From: JABCYV01 sp963696025
Lineage (GTDB): Bacteria > Acidobacteriota > Terriglobia > Terriglobales > Acidobacteriaceae
Length of the DNA stretch: 64,000 nt
Assembly (NCBI GenBank): GCA_963696025.1
Contig: CAVOII010000005.1
Location: forward strand, 313,888-377,887
Direction of reading: 5' to 3'
The notes under the pieces are model-generated. The model was not told the origin of the DNA. It saw only the letters and a list, made by a program, of their open reading frames with translations, and searched no databases. A program made the translations under genes and the position numbers. Shown here piece after piece: positions 9,909 through 17,910 of this stretch (positions are counted from its first letter, which is position 1; each line of letters starts with the position of its first letter).

Positions 9909-11066
9909 CTAACTAGGTGGCTTTGTGCCTGTACTCGATGGCTTGGCTCCCGGATTCGATTGCTTTGATCCCGATTTTGATGGCTTCACGGAAACTGAGA
10001 GAGTCAAATAGCTTTGGTCTTTGAGGGTGTTCTTGGCGGCGTCAAATACATCTAACGGGGCCGTGTTTGGAGGTACAACCAGTCCATCCTGAATCACCGA
10101 ATTCTTTATTTGAGACACGGCACTGTTTCGGACGATCAAGTATGTACCTGTTGTTAGAACAACCTTTGCCGCGCTGGCTCCTCCCACCTCCTCAATACTG
10201 TCTTTTGTCGCGCATACTGCCGTGTCCAATCCTTGAAAGAGCCACTTTGAGTCTCCTTGAGCCTGAATCGCCCCCAAAATGTTGTCTACGTATGTAAGTC
10301 CCGAAACTGCTATACCAGGAATGCCGAGCAGAGGAAGGTATGGCTCCGAAGTGTGCAAGACTTGAAACATATGATCTAGCAGCAGTTTCCAGAATCCCTG
10401 TCTCTTTTTCATGAAGAAATTCCAGGCCCAAAAACCCATTCCCCCGGTCAGTGGCACGGTTTGAAACTGTCCCCACGCAGTGCCTGGGTCGAATGCGCTC
10501 ATATTCTGCTTATTCGGATCTGTAACGGGAGTACCACCCTTCCCTTTTTTCCCTGCAATTAAGGTGGACATTGCCGTCCAAGCTAGTGCTTCTGGCAATT
10601 GGGGCAACTTCTTCGTTTGTTTGAGATCAATCCTCAATGTGCCGGTGTCCAAGTTATTTAAATCTGTAAGGTCGGGCCCAGCAGGTCGAAATCTTTGAAC
10701 GTGAACTTGGACACTCACGTCACCACTTTCCGGAAATGCATTCTTGGAATCCGCGGGCTTCAGGGCTGCTGGATCAATGTCTGATGCCAATACAAATCCG
10801 GTCTCCTTGGAATAGAAGACAAAAGTCGAATCTTCTGGTTGGGGCTGCTTCGGGTTTTTGGGCGTAATATTTGCTTTAAAGTCCAGATAAGGTTGCCTGA
10901 CTTTGGAAGTCCAGAATTGATAGACAGACTGATCAAAAGGAAGTTCTTGGGTGTTTGAGCGTTTCGGCTCCCCTTGAGATGGCAAGGCCGGCAGGCTTCC
11001 GAACAGGGGATACATCAGACCCAAAGCCGAATTTCCCAAAAACCTTCTTCTCGACGAGTTACTCAT
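9909..11066 (-). CDS. Tat-exported protein of unknown function
   Basis: I chose the ATG at 11066 because a purine-rich AGAGGAAAAA lies just upstream and the protein then begins MSNSSRRRFLG, a good twin-arginine motif followed by a hydrophobic stretch. The 385-residue product has no domain that I recognise. Its middle is rich in Trp, Gly and aromatic residues (GFWAWNFF), and its last 25 residues are low-complexity Ser/Lys/Pro/Gly. It lies upstream of the two caspase genes on the same strand, which suggests a shared envelope system. Tat export would imply that it folds, possibly with a cofactor, before crossing the membrane. Confidence 0.7.
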   Translation of the reverse strand: MSNSSRRRFLGNSALGLMYPLFGSLPALPSQGEPKRSNTQELPFDQSVYQFWTSKVRQPYLDFKANITPKNPKQPQPEDSTFVFYSKETGFVLASDIDPAALKPADSKNAFPESGDVSVQVHVQRFRPAGPDLTDLNNLDTGTLRIDLKQTKKLPQLPEALAWTAMSTLIAGKKGKGGTPVTDPNKQNMSAFDPGTAWGQFQTVPLTGGMGFWAWNFFMKKRQGFWKLLLDHMFQVLHTSEPYLPLLGIPGIAVSGLTYVDNILGAIQAQGDSKWLFQGLDTAVCATKDSIEEVGGASAAKVVLTTGTYLIVRNSAVSQIKNSVIQDGLVVPPNTAPLDVFDAAKNTLKDQSYLTLSVSVKPSKSGSKQSNPGAKPSSTGTKPPS

Positions 11067-11808
11067 TTTTTCCTCTATCCTTTTGTGCTCGCCGAAACAT
11101 ACCTGCCGAAGCGGGTGTAGCAAAACACCCACTCAAGCTGCCGGCCCACACTGTAAAGTTAGGGAAAATTCGACGAGTAGAAGCCCCCTCGGACGAGAAA
11201 CTCGAACAATTTCTGCCTTCCGTCCGCCGAATTGCGAGACAACATAACCCCGAGAGTTCAAAATGTCAATAGCGGTGTTTGCTACGACCTCCACAATAAG
11301 AGCGCCGATGCCTTCTGGTGCAGGACGAAACTCCACATCACCGCAGGATAAATATATTTATCCATACAAAAGTAAAGCGGAAGCATCGAAATGTTGTGCA
11401 TCCGCCTAGTTCCCGACTTCTAGCCTCGACAAAGTTGCCAACGGCTAAACGTCAACCCCTCTGCATGCTTCCGAAATGCTCAAGTTTTGCGAATCTGACC
11501 ACTTGGTGAAAAGCCAGGTGCTCATTAGAGCTTTGGCGATTGTGACGTTTTGCCGTTTGAGCAGACCTGAAGTTCAAGGAGTCCTTCGTGAGCGGGGACT
11601 TCAGAACCGAGCCGCAAAAGGGGGAGGTATGCGGCAGGCGATTTGCGAACGCTATTTCCACGCCCGCAGTCCCGCAACACGGGCGGCCTTCCGTGTGGAC
11701 TTACCCACATGGTAGGAGGCGAGTTTCACATGCTTTCCATAATCGTTGCGGTATCCCCAGCGGCGCATGCGATACATTGAGTGTGATGCTGACTGATGTC
11801 GTGGTGGA
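11067..11808. other. Intergenic region with no supported gene
   Basis: Short frames exist on both strands, but none has a ribosome site plus a recognisable product. One minus-strand frame of 67 codons (11133-11336) ends just before the next gene's upstream extension, and I cannot confirm it. The stretch separates the caspase cluster from the mobile-element block that begins at 11809, so a junction may lie here. It probably also contains the promoter for the Tat/caspase operon. Confidence 0.4.
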
Positions 11809-12564
11809 TCACAGACCGGAGCGAACTGAAGCCTTCGCATCTCTCAGTTTTTCTTCCGCCGACCTCAAGTCTGGGACGTACACTGCGGGTGCTTGAGGTT
11901 TCGCAGGAGCGGGATACTTGACCGCAAGCACCGCCCTCACGATGACACCGTTTGAATCTCGTGCGGTCTGCAACCGTCGCAGGTCTGACTCGGAGGATGT
12001 CGTGTACCGGGTGAGTGCTCCGTAATCAATGTTGACCAATCGGCAGAAAAATTCGACGGCACGAGGACTGTTGCATAACTGGCTCACTCTGACGGCGGTC
12101 TCTGCTCTCGCATCTTCCGCCAACGTCGCTGCGAGGAGAGCAACAATGCTCTGTAACGCATCTCGTTCCTCTTTGACGGCGGCGTGATTCGGATCGCTGA
12201 CAGTGACGACCGCACGCGTCAATGCAGTGACCTGCAACTCGCGATTCTGCTGTTCGAGTTCTGCGATGCGACGCTGCTCGATTGCGTGCTGCTGTTCGAG
12301 TTCTTTGACCAGGATGTCCCGCTCGGTTTCCCGTTCTTCGGTTTCGAGACTGATGAGGGTCTTGATCGCAGACGCCTTCTCGCAGAGAAGATCGGCTTGC
12401 TTCGACGGCTTGTTCGCGAGAGCGGGGAACAGAGTGTCGATCTGGGCGATTGTCGCCTGCAAATCACGGCGAGTCCTCGATGATTTGCGACGTGGTGCTG
12501 TCGCGGTTGGTGCTGCTGTGGTTGGTGCTGCTACGGTCGGTGTTGGTGTTGGTGTTGGTTCCAT
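11809..12564 (-). CDS. Coiled-coil protein with Pro/Thr-rich N-terminus
   Basis: A 251-residue protein that starts after a strong GGAGGAGGGAGA ribosome site. The first 25 residues are PTPTPT/APTTAAP low complexity, followed by basic RRKSSRTRR. Residues about 35-160 are Glu/Gln/Leu-rich and predicted to form a long coiled coil. I do not recognise the family. It is the last gene of a minus-strand block with phage- or plasmid-like small genes, so a structural or DNA-packaging accessory role is possible but unproven. Confidence 0.7.
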   Translation of the reverse strand: MEPTPTPTPTVAAPTTAAPTATAPRRKSSRTRRDLQATIAQIDTLFPALANKPSKQADLLCEKASAIKTLISLETEERETERDILVKELEQQHAIEQRRIAELEQQNRELQVTALTRAVVTVSDPNHAAVKEERDALQSIVALLAATLAEDARAETAVRVSQLCNSPRAVEFFCRLVNIDYGALTRYTTSSESDLRRLQTARDSNGVIVRAVLAVKYPAPAKPQAPAVYVPDLRSAEEKLRDAKASVRSGL

Positions 12565-12787
12565 TCTCCCTCCTCCGACAAAACCTTACGCTGACAGCAA
12601 CCGCAGGAACGCTTGGCTCAAACGCTGCAACGCTCCAGTCGCAGCAGGCAGAGCCAGTTTCGCAAGAACTGCGGACTAAGTTGGGTCGATCAGCGTCTGG
12701 TACGAATCGACGATCTTACGATGCGTCGTCCCCTCCTCGCCAGCCGTCAGATCGACCGGGATTTGAGCGATGGCTTCCTGCAACCGT

Positions 12788-13189
12788 CTATCGTGCTGGG
12801 CATTCAATTGAACCGTCCTTTCGGGTTGGATTCGCCTCAAGACTGGCGACTCTTTGTTTCAAGCGTTCATTCTCTGCTTGCAGGTTGCGAACACCCAGTG
12901 GGCCGAGTGACATTCTCCTTAAATACTCAGCCCGCTTCAGTTCGAGTTCCGCAGTCTTCAACTCATTGGCATCTGTGAGTGCCTTGGTCTTCGACTCCGC
13001 TGCTGCTTGAACTTCCGCAGCAACGAAAGCCTTGAGCAATCGATACAACTGGCGAAGGCGACGTTGTGACGGCTTCGTCCTCACGGTTTCCTGAGCGATG
13101 AGGGCACGGCAGTCGCCTGCGTTCTGCGGGGGCTGCGGGTTTGGCGGACGCCCACCCCGCCTTCGCTTGATTGTTGTCTGGTCTGTCAT
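12788..13189 (-). CDS. Small basic coiled-coil protein with AT-hook-like N-terminus
   Basis: A 133-residue protein. The N-terminus KRRRGGRPPNPQPP contains GRPP in a basic context, like an AT-hook that contacts the DNA minor groove. The rest is Lys/Arg/Glu-rich and likely helical or coiled coil. Its ATG overlaps the stop of the preceding gene as ATGA, so it is translationally coupled to it. A DNA-binding role within the element is plausible; no specific family is recognised. The roughly 220 bases downstream hold no gene. Confidence 0.6.
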   Translation of the reverse strand: MTDQTTIKRRRGGRPPNPQPPQNAGDCRALIAQETVRTKPSQRRLRQLYRLLKAFVAAEVQAAAESKTKALTDANELKTAELELKRAEYLRRMSLGPLGVRNLQAENERLKQRVASLEANPTRKDGSIECPAR

Positions 13190-13461
13190 CGCTGCACCTG
13201 ACCCTCGAACTCTTGACTCAACTTCTCACGGTTCGCAGTATGTTCTTCCCTCTGGGCTGACAGAGTAAGCATGACCTTGCTGGCAGATCGAATCTTGTGG
13301 TCTTTGCTCATCGTTCCGCCCATCGTCTGGTTCTTTGTCGCCGTCTTTAATATCGCTTGCCGAACGATGTCTGCTGTGTGACTCTCCGACCAAATGACGA
13401 ACTGCTCTTCCGCTGGCGAAGTGCCGAGCGTTCGCTCCCACAGATCGATTAGTTGAAGCAT
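13186..13461 (-). CDS. Small hypothetical protein of the mobile block
   Basis: A 91-residue charged, probably helical protein. Its ribosome site GGAGGAGG lies inside the 3' end of the ATPase gene and the two genes overlap by 13 bases. It also overlaps the next gene as ATGA. This tight packing is typical of phage- and plasmid-like modules and supports the gene being real. No domain is recognised. Confidence 0.6.
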   Translation of the reverse strand: MLQLIDLWERTLGTSPAEEQFVIWSESHTADIVRQAILKTATKNQTMGGTMSKDHKIRSASKVMLTLSAQREEHTANREKLSQEFEGQVQR

Positions 13462-14585
13462 GTGACCTCCTCCAGTTCAACCTTGTGCCTGTAACAACGC
13501 TCTCCCTTTGCGAAGACCTGATTCGTGCAGTCACCGTCCGCACAAGTGATGTACACCACGGACGGCTCCTCCGGCTCGACTTTCGACTTCATCGGGAACG
13601 CATCCCCGAAGTAGAGACAGGGGTCACCCTTGACTCCCGCACCGGAAGACCGGATGTCCAAGTTCTTCTCCAATGCTTCGAGGATGGGGCGAACCGTCTT
13701 CGTCGCCATGTTGAGGGCGGCGGCAATTTCATCCACAGTTTTGCCGGGGTTCGCCTTGACGAAGCTAAGAATCTTAGAACGGCGAAGAGTCCATTCATCC
13801 TTCTTGTCCTGAGCCTTGACATCCTCGTACTTTGCCCCGAGTGAGATGACGCCCGTCTCCGCATCCCGATTGACGATGGTTTCATCCAACTCGCCAAACT
13901 TGGCGTCATCACGAAAAGACTGGTCTGATTGAACCGTGTAAATTTTCTCTTTGCGATAGTGGTGGAAGTGCAGAAGCGTCGAAAGACTCCCACGAATACC
14001 TGTCGAACCGAGAACGCTGTCGCCAACGTCTTCACCAAGGGCTTTGCGTGCGTGGAGCGACACTAATAACGCACCGCGATAGCCGCATTCGTTCAGCGTA
14101 TCCTGCAACTGGGCGATGGCGTCGATCATCGTGTCATAATCATTTACGCCCTTCTTTGTCATGACAAAGTGCAGTAAGAGATCGATGACAACGAGGTTGG
14201 GCTTGAACGCTGCGACTTCATCAGCAATCCATTTCAACCGGGCGTCGAACCCAGCGTCCTTCGGCGGTATGTTCTTTTCGGTGAGAAACCGGACTCGGGG
14301 TGATGCTTCTTGGGTGATGCCGAGGCGTCGGAGTTCCTTTGCTACTCGGTGGGGTCTGTCCTTGCGGTCGAGATGGACGTAAAGGACTCGTCCGGTTCCG
14401 GGCGGAACGCAGACATCTCGGCCCAAGAATTCGCCACCAAGAATGACGGCGGCGATAAGATTGCGAATACCTGTACTCTTGCCGGACTTCGGCTTGCCGT
14501 TCGCGGCGGCACAGTCGTCAGTCGTGATGAGTCCATCGACCAACCATTCAACGGGTTCTTCGGGAAAATCGTACCAGTCGCTCAT
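13449..14585 (-). CDS. AAA_25/RepA-type ATPase with winged-helix and zinc-finger-like tail
   Basis: A 378-residue RecA-fold ATPase like the RepA or DnaB-type helicases of plasmids and prophages. Walker A is GKPKSGKST near residue 32. The Walker B-like LVVIDLLLHF and the LLVSLHARK sensor region follow. Around residues 270-320 there is a winged-helix-like segment (KTVDEIAAALNMATKTVRPIL). The end holds a Cys/His cluster, CADGDC...C..H, that may bind zinc. In family terms it would drive or load replication of the element. It heads a set of overlapping small genes. The fusion of ATPase, HTH and Cys/His tail is somewhat unusual. Confidence 0.8.
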   Translation of the reverse strand: MSDWYDFPEEPVEWLVDGLITTDDCAAANGKPKSGKSTGIRNLIAAVILGGEFLGRDVCVPPGTGRVLYVHLDRKDRPHRVAKELRRLGITQEASPRVRFLTEKNIPPKDAGFDARLKWIADEVAAFKPNLVVIDLLLHFVMTKKGVNDYDTMIDAIAQLQDTLNECGYRGALLVSLHARKALGEDVGDSVLGSTGIRGSLSTLLHFHHYRKEKIYTVQSDQSFRDDAKFGELDETIVNRDAETGVISLGAKYEDVKAQDKKDEWTLRRSKILSFVKANPGKTVDEIAAALNMATKTVRPILEALEKNLDIRSSGAGVKGDPCLYFGDAFPMKSKVEPEEPSVVYITCADGDCTNQVFAKGERCYRHKVELEEVTCFN

Positions 14586-15937
14586 ATCAATTACCTACCT
14601 TTCGGGTCGTTCTATCGCCGTCGCCACGTCGTGCTGGTCGTGACTCCGGGTGCTTCTGGGCTGCGGCTTCGATCTACCTAGCCCGTCCAATCCTGTCCCA
14701 TGCCTCAAAGACCTGTGGGACATAGGGAACTAGGAACTGGAATTAGTATTTTTGGCTTTCTGATTCCGTGTAAAAGAGGACTAAATATATATCCCCTAGA
14801 CACTTAGCAGTTTTGGGCTGAAAATGCTCATTCCAGTTCCACTTTCTACTTGTCTAGCGGTTTCTGGCGTGGTTTTGGCTTGGATTCTAGTTCTGCGTGA
14901 TGGCGAACTAGGTAGATTCGAGCCGGAGATTTGAACCCTGACGAACTTCAATGAAGAACGTCCACGGTCGATGCCATCAAGGACAAGGATGTACCTGTAG
15001 CCGGTGCGTTGGGTCATGGTGTCCTGCTAGGTGGGTGTGCTGGGCGGTCTTCACTCGAACGGGCGACTGTTCCTGATGGATCGCGGATATGTCGCTACGA
15101 GGTCAGCCGGAGCAAGAAGCTCCTGTGATGATATTAGCAAAGATTGGGCCGAATGTCAACCCCCAATCTTCGTTTCGATCAATGTTTATGCTGGTCGGAC
15201 GCACTTTGAGTACACCAGTTTACGACGTAACAATTTTGGAAAATTCCAGCCCCACCATCTCCGTGAGCGGGAGTTTATATGTAAACAAGTCGGCCCATTA
15301 GATGGGGACTCATAGGGACGTTGGGACTCCTGCCGCTGCGTGTCTGCCACGCCGCACCGCCGAGACCCGCAGACACCCGGCTGGGGACAGGCCGGACGCC
15401 TCTTCGGAAAGGGTGGTTGACACCCTATTTCCCAGAGTCCCTTCCGCCGGGTACCCCTTTCAAGCGATTGGCGTCCCGCATCGGCTGGTCACCTACGGCC
15501 AGATTGCACGGGAGCGTGCTGTCACCGTCCAGAAATGTAGATCAGGTGGGCATTTAGCAGCCCTGCTAGAGCGTTTCCGGGGATTGTTGCGGCGTTCTCG
15601 CGTCGTCATTCGTGCAGTAAGCCGTGCAGTGACAAAAAGCGTCAATGTTAAACCCCTTGCGTTCAATGTCTTATGCCCCATGATTTCCGTCGCACCGTCA
15701 GGCTAACCGCCGCACAGACGACCTGGTGTTCCAGAGTTGCTTATTTTTCTCACGCGGAAATACCGGGATTGAGATGACGATGCGTCCAGCCTAGCCAAAC
15801 ACAGCGGACACAGCCACCGGACGAGCCTGCGGTTGTGGTTCTTGTTTATCTCATACCGTGTAGATATATCCGATTCGGTGTCACCGGGGACTCGCATGCC
15901 TGCCAGCGGGTCTCCTATCCCCTGTCCTTCTGGCACG
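14586..15937. other. Long region upstream of the ATPase, AT-rich in part; possible origin/control region
   Basis: No long gene is supported. The stretch 14720-14830 is clearly AT-richer than its surroundings. It contains repeated short words (GAACTAGG near 14729 and again near 14904; CTGGAA with TTCCAG nearby). Such composition upstream of a RepA-type ATPase would suit an origin or operator, but I cannot prove iterons. One weak 73-codon minus-strand frame lies inside and is listed separately. From 15050 to 15900 I see nothing recognisable. Confidence 0.35.
14796..15017 (-). CDS. Possible small hypothetical protein
   Basis: A 73-codon frame whose ATG is preceded by AGCAGGACACC, a plausible ribosome site. 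The product starts MTQRTGYRYILVLDG and has no recognisable domain. It lies within the AT-rich control-like region, so it may be a chance frame. Confidence 0.3.
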   Translation of the reverse strand: MTQRTGYRYILVLDGIDRGRSSLKFVRVQISGSNLPSSPSRRTRIQAKTTPETARQVESGTGMSIFSPKLLSV

Positions 15938-16186
15938 TCACCCTCGTTGCTCCTGCGATTCAAGCCACGCGAGAATGCTCGACCGTCGGAATCGCAGGCC
16001 ACACGGGAGCCGAAGAACGGGCACCGGGTTGTCGTATCGTGCCCGACCTCTGGTTCTCGTGAGATTGTAGACCGACGACGGCTTGCAGCGGAGCAACTGG
16101 GCGACTTCAGCCACAGTCAGGATGATGTTGTCGCTTCGCGTAGCATCACTGGATGTTGCGGGTGTAGCGGTTTGCTCTGAAGGCAT
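15938..16186 (-). CDS. Excisionase-like helix-turn-helix protein
   Basis: An 82-residue DNA-binding protein of the MerR/excisionase (HTH_17) type. The core ILTVAEVAQLLRCKPSSVYNL is the helix-turn-helix. The segment LRLPCGLRFRRSSILAWLE is the family's wing and closing helix. Start ATG at 16186 has GGAGG nine bases upstream. Such proteins act as excisionases or element regulators. In this block it fits control of integration/excision or of the ATPase genes downstream. Confidence 0.8.
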   Translation of the reverse strand: MPSEQTATPATSSDATRSDNIILTVAEVAQLLRCKPSSVYNLTRTRGRARYDNPVPVLRLPCGLRFRRSSILAWLESQEQRG

Positions 16187-16418
16187 TTCATGTGCCCTCC
16201 AATTTGGTGCATTTCAGCACCGTCCAAGGGTCGAGCATCAGGGTTGATTGCGTGCCACTTCTTGCGAAGCAGACTTACCTGAAGTCCATCTTGGACGCCC
16301 ATGACATCTGGGTCTTGAAAAGCCTTACGACAAAGAGCCTCGGCGTGTGTTCCGCCAGTCTGAGAAGGGATGACTCAGATAATCCTGAGCCATCTCTCCG
16401 GTGCCCGACGCATTTCGA

Positions 16419-16934
16419 TCAACTAACCCAGACGACGGGCACGGTTTTCAAACCGAGTTGCTGGAATGTGACAAGCTTGTGCAAGCCTTCGATGACCTCC
16501 CAGCATTGGGGTTGACGGTAAAGGTCAGGCGTCGGGCCTTTGTCGTCCTCCGGATGACCGATGCGGAATATCGGATACTGCCATTCTGGGTGCTCTTCGA
16601 GGCTCCACACGATGGCTTCAATCCGCTGCATGTGGTCTTCGTGAGTCTCCCTGCCGCACGCCGAGAGGCTGAAGCAATGGTTGAGCAGATCGTCGGCGGC
16701 GTGCTTATACTTCGCCATCGGTTCGATGGAGAAACTGAAGTACCTCGCCTCGGAGCCGCCCCTCACGACACAGGCCATTTCTAAATCCTCACTGACAGCA
16801 GTTCGCATGTCAGACGGGAACGTCGCCAGCAATTCGCCTTTCGTCAGCAGAGGCAGTGAGCCGTGGATCGCCACGTATGCCGCTGCTCGTGCTATCCGTT
16901 TCTCTATGTACTCGATGTCTGCTTGTGTCGTCAT
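16419..16934 (-). CDS. ParB-like N-domain protein (tentative)
   Basis: A 171-residue protein with a good AGGAGGAGCAC ribosome site. Its end, WEVIEGLHKLVTFQQLGLKTVPVVWV, resembles the GxHR-x-A-x(5)-G-x-x-x-VP core of ParB/Srx-type domains, which bind or hydrolyse CTP or act in partition. The first half matches nothing I know. It belongs to the minus-strand mobile block. Some 230 bases to the left hold no clear gene. Confidence 0.5.
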   Translation of the reverse strand: MTTQADIEYIEKRIARAAAYVAIHGSLPLLTKGELLATFPSDMRTAVSEDLEMACVVRGGSEARYFSFSIEPMAKYKHAADDLLNHCFSLSACGRETHEDHMQRIEAIVWSLEEHPEWQYPIFRIGHPEDDKGPTPDLYRQPQCWEVIEGLHKLVTFQQLGLKTVPVVWVS

Positions 16935-16943
16935 GTGCTCCTC

Positions 16944-17357
16944 CTAGTTCGTCGTTCTTGCGTCACCCACTGCAATTGCGAGGGCGATGGTCTCTGTATC
17001 GAATTCCTGTCCAATCTGAGATTCAAAGCGAGACCGAATTCCTGTGTCACTCACGGTGATGTCTCGGGCCAGAGTTGTCGTCAATTCTCTGTTGAGTCGC
17101 CGTAGTTCACGACGCTTGATTGCTGTCCCTTTCCGAAGGGCTGTTCTCGCGGTGACCTGTGCCTTCTCGATGTCACGCTTTAACTGAGCCCGTCTGATTT
17201 TGACGTGAGCAGTCCCTTCATCGCTATGCTTCAAACGATGACGACGGACGCGTGCCCTGGTCGCACACTTAGTCGAGCAGAACTTCGCGAATTTCGTTCG
17301 ATTTTCGGGAAGATGACCGTTACACTCAGGACAGCGTCTCAGATGACCGTTACTCAT
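16944..17357 (-). CDS. Zinc-ribbon, basic helical small protein
   Basis: A 137-residue protein with a Cys4 zinc ribbon at the N-terminus (CPEC near residue 9, then CSTKC near residue 27). A long Arg/Lys-rich helical region follows. The zinc ribbon resembles those in phage- and element-encoded DNA-binding proteins. Its ATG overlaps the previous stop by eight bases (ATGAGTAA arrangement). Its function in the element is unknown. Confidence 0.65.
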   Translation of the reverse strand: MSNGHLRRCPECNGHLPENRTKFAKFCSTKCATRARVRRHRLKHSDEGTAHVKIRRAQLKRDIEKAQVTARTALRKGTAIKRRELRRLNRELTTTLARDITVSDTGIRSRFESQIGQEFDTETIALAIAVGDARTTN

Positions 17358-17751
17358 CGGTCATCTCATCGGGGACATAGGGTTCCCATTGGTCGTCGCC
17401 CTCATGGTATGTTCGGTTTGTGATAAGTCCCTTCAAGGCGGGCTCGGGTTCGGGCTCGACCTTCGTACCGTTTGCAATCGCACGGAGGTATGCGTCTCTG
17501 CTTTCAATCCCAGCCTTGACGAGCAGCGGTTCCAAGTCAGCAACGGTGTTGTTCAACTCGGTCTCAAGACTCTCACGGTCATACTCGCTACTGGCGAACG
17601 GGTCACTACCGTAGGTATCCTGCTCCAGTGAACCGAGGATGCTGGTCTCCTGCAACAGAAGGCGGGCGGCTTCGTGCTTCTCACCGTCCGACAACTTGCT
17701 TAAAAAGACTTCGCACATCCGTCGCGTTTGCGTTTTAATAATTGTTCCCAT
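17350..17751 (-). CDS. Hypothetical acidic protein of the mobile block
   Basis: A 133-residue protein starting with MGTIIKTQTRR, with ribosome site AAGGAGACACCT. It is acidic and predicted mostly helical. No family is recognised. It overlaps the downstream zinc-ribbon gene and follows the GHKL-metallopeptidase gene after 159 bases, so it is probably in one transcript with them. Confidence 0.6.
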   Translation of the reverse strand: MGTIIKTQTRRMCEVFLSKLSDGEKHEAARLLLQETSILGSLEQDTYGSDPFASSEYDRESLETELNNTVADLEPLLVKAGIESRDAYLRAIANGTKVEPEPEPALKGLITNRTYHEGDDQWEPYVPDEMTDE

Positions 17752-17910
17752 AGGTGTCTCCTTCTGCGGCGAATGGTCGCCGCTCCTTGCCTGCTCAGAC
17801 CGTTCGCTGTAGACGATCAGCAGTTAATGTTCGCCGGGGTAATGACTCGGCCCGCCCCGTCGAAGGCTGAACTGCCACAGGGTGAGTGTGGGCCAAACTC
17901 GTGACGCGTT

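Noticed and set aside
16117..16302. 61-codon minus-strand frame overlapping the HTH gene
   Set aside because: It overlaps the excisionase-like gene in another frame and has no domain. The HTH gene has the ribosome site and clear motif.
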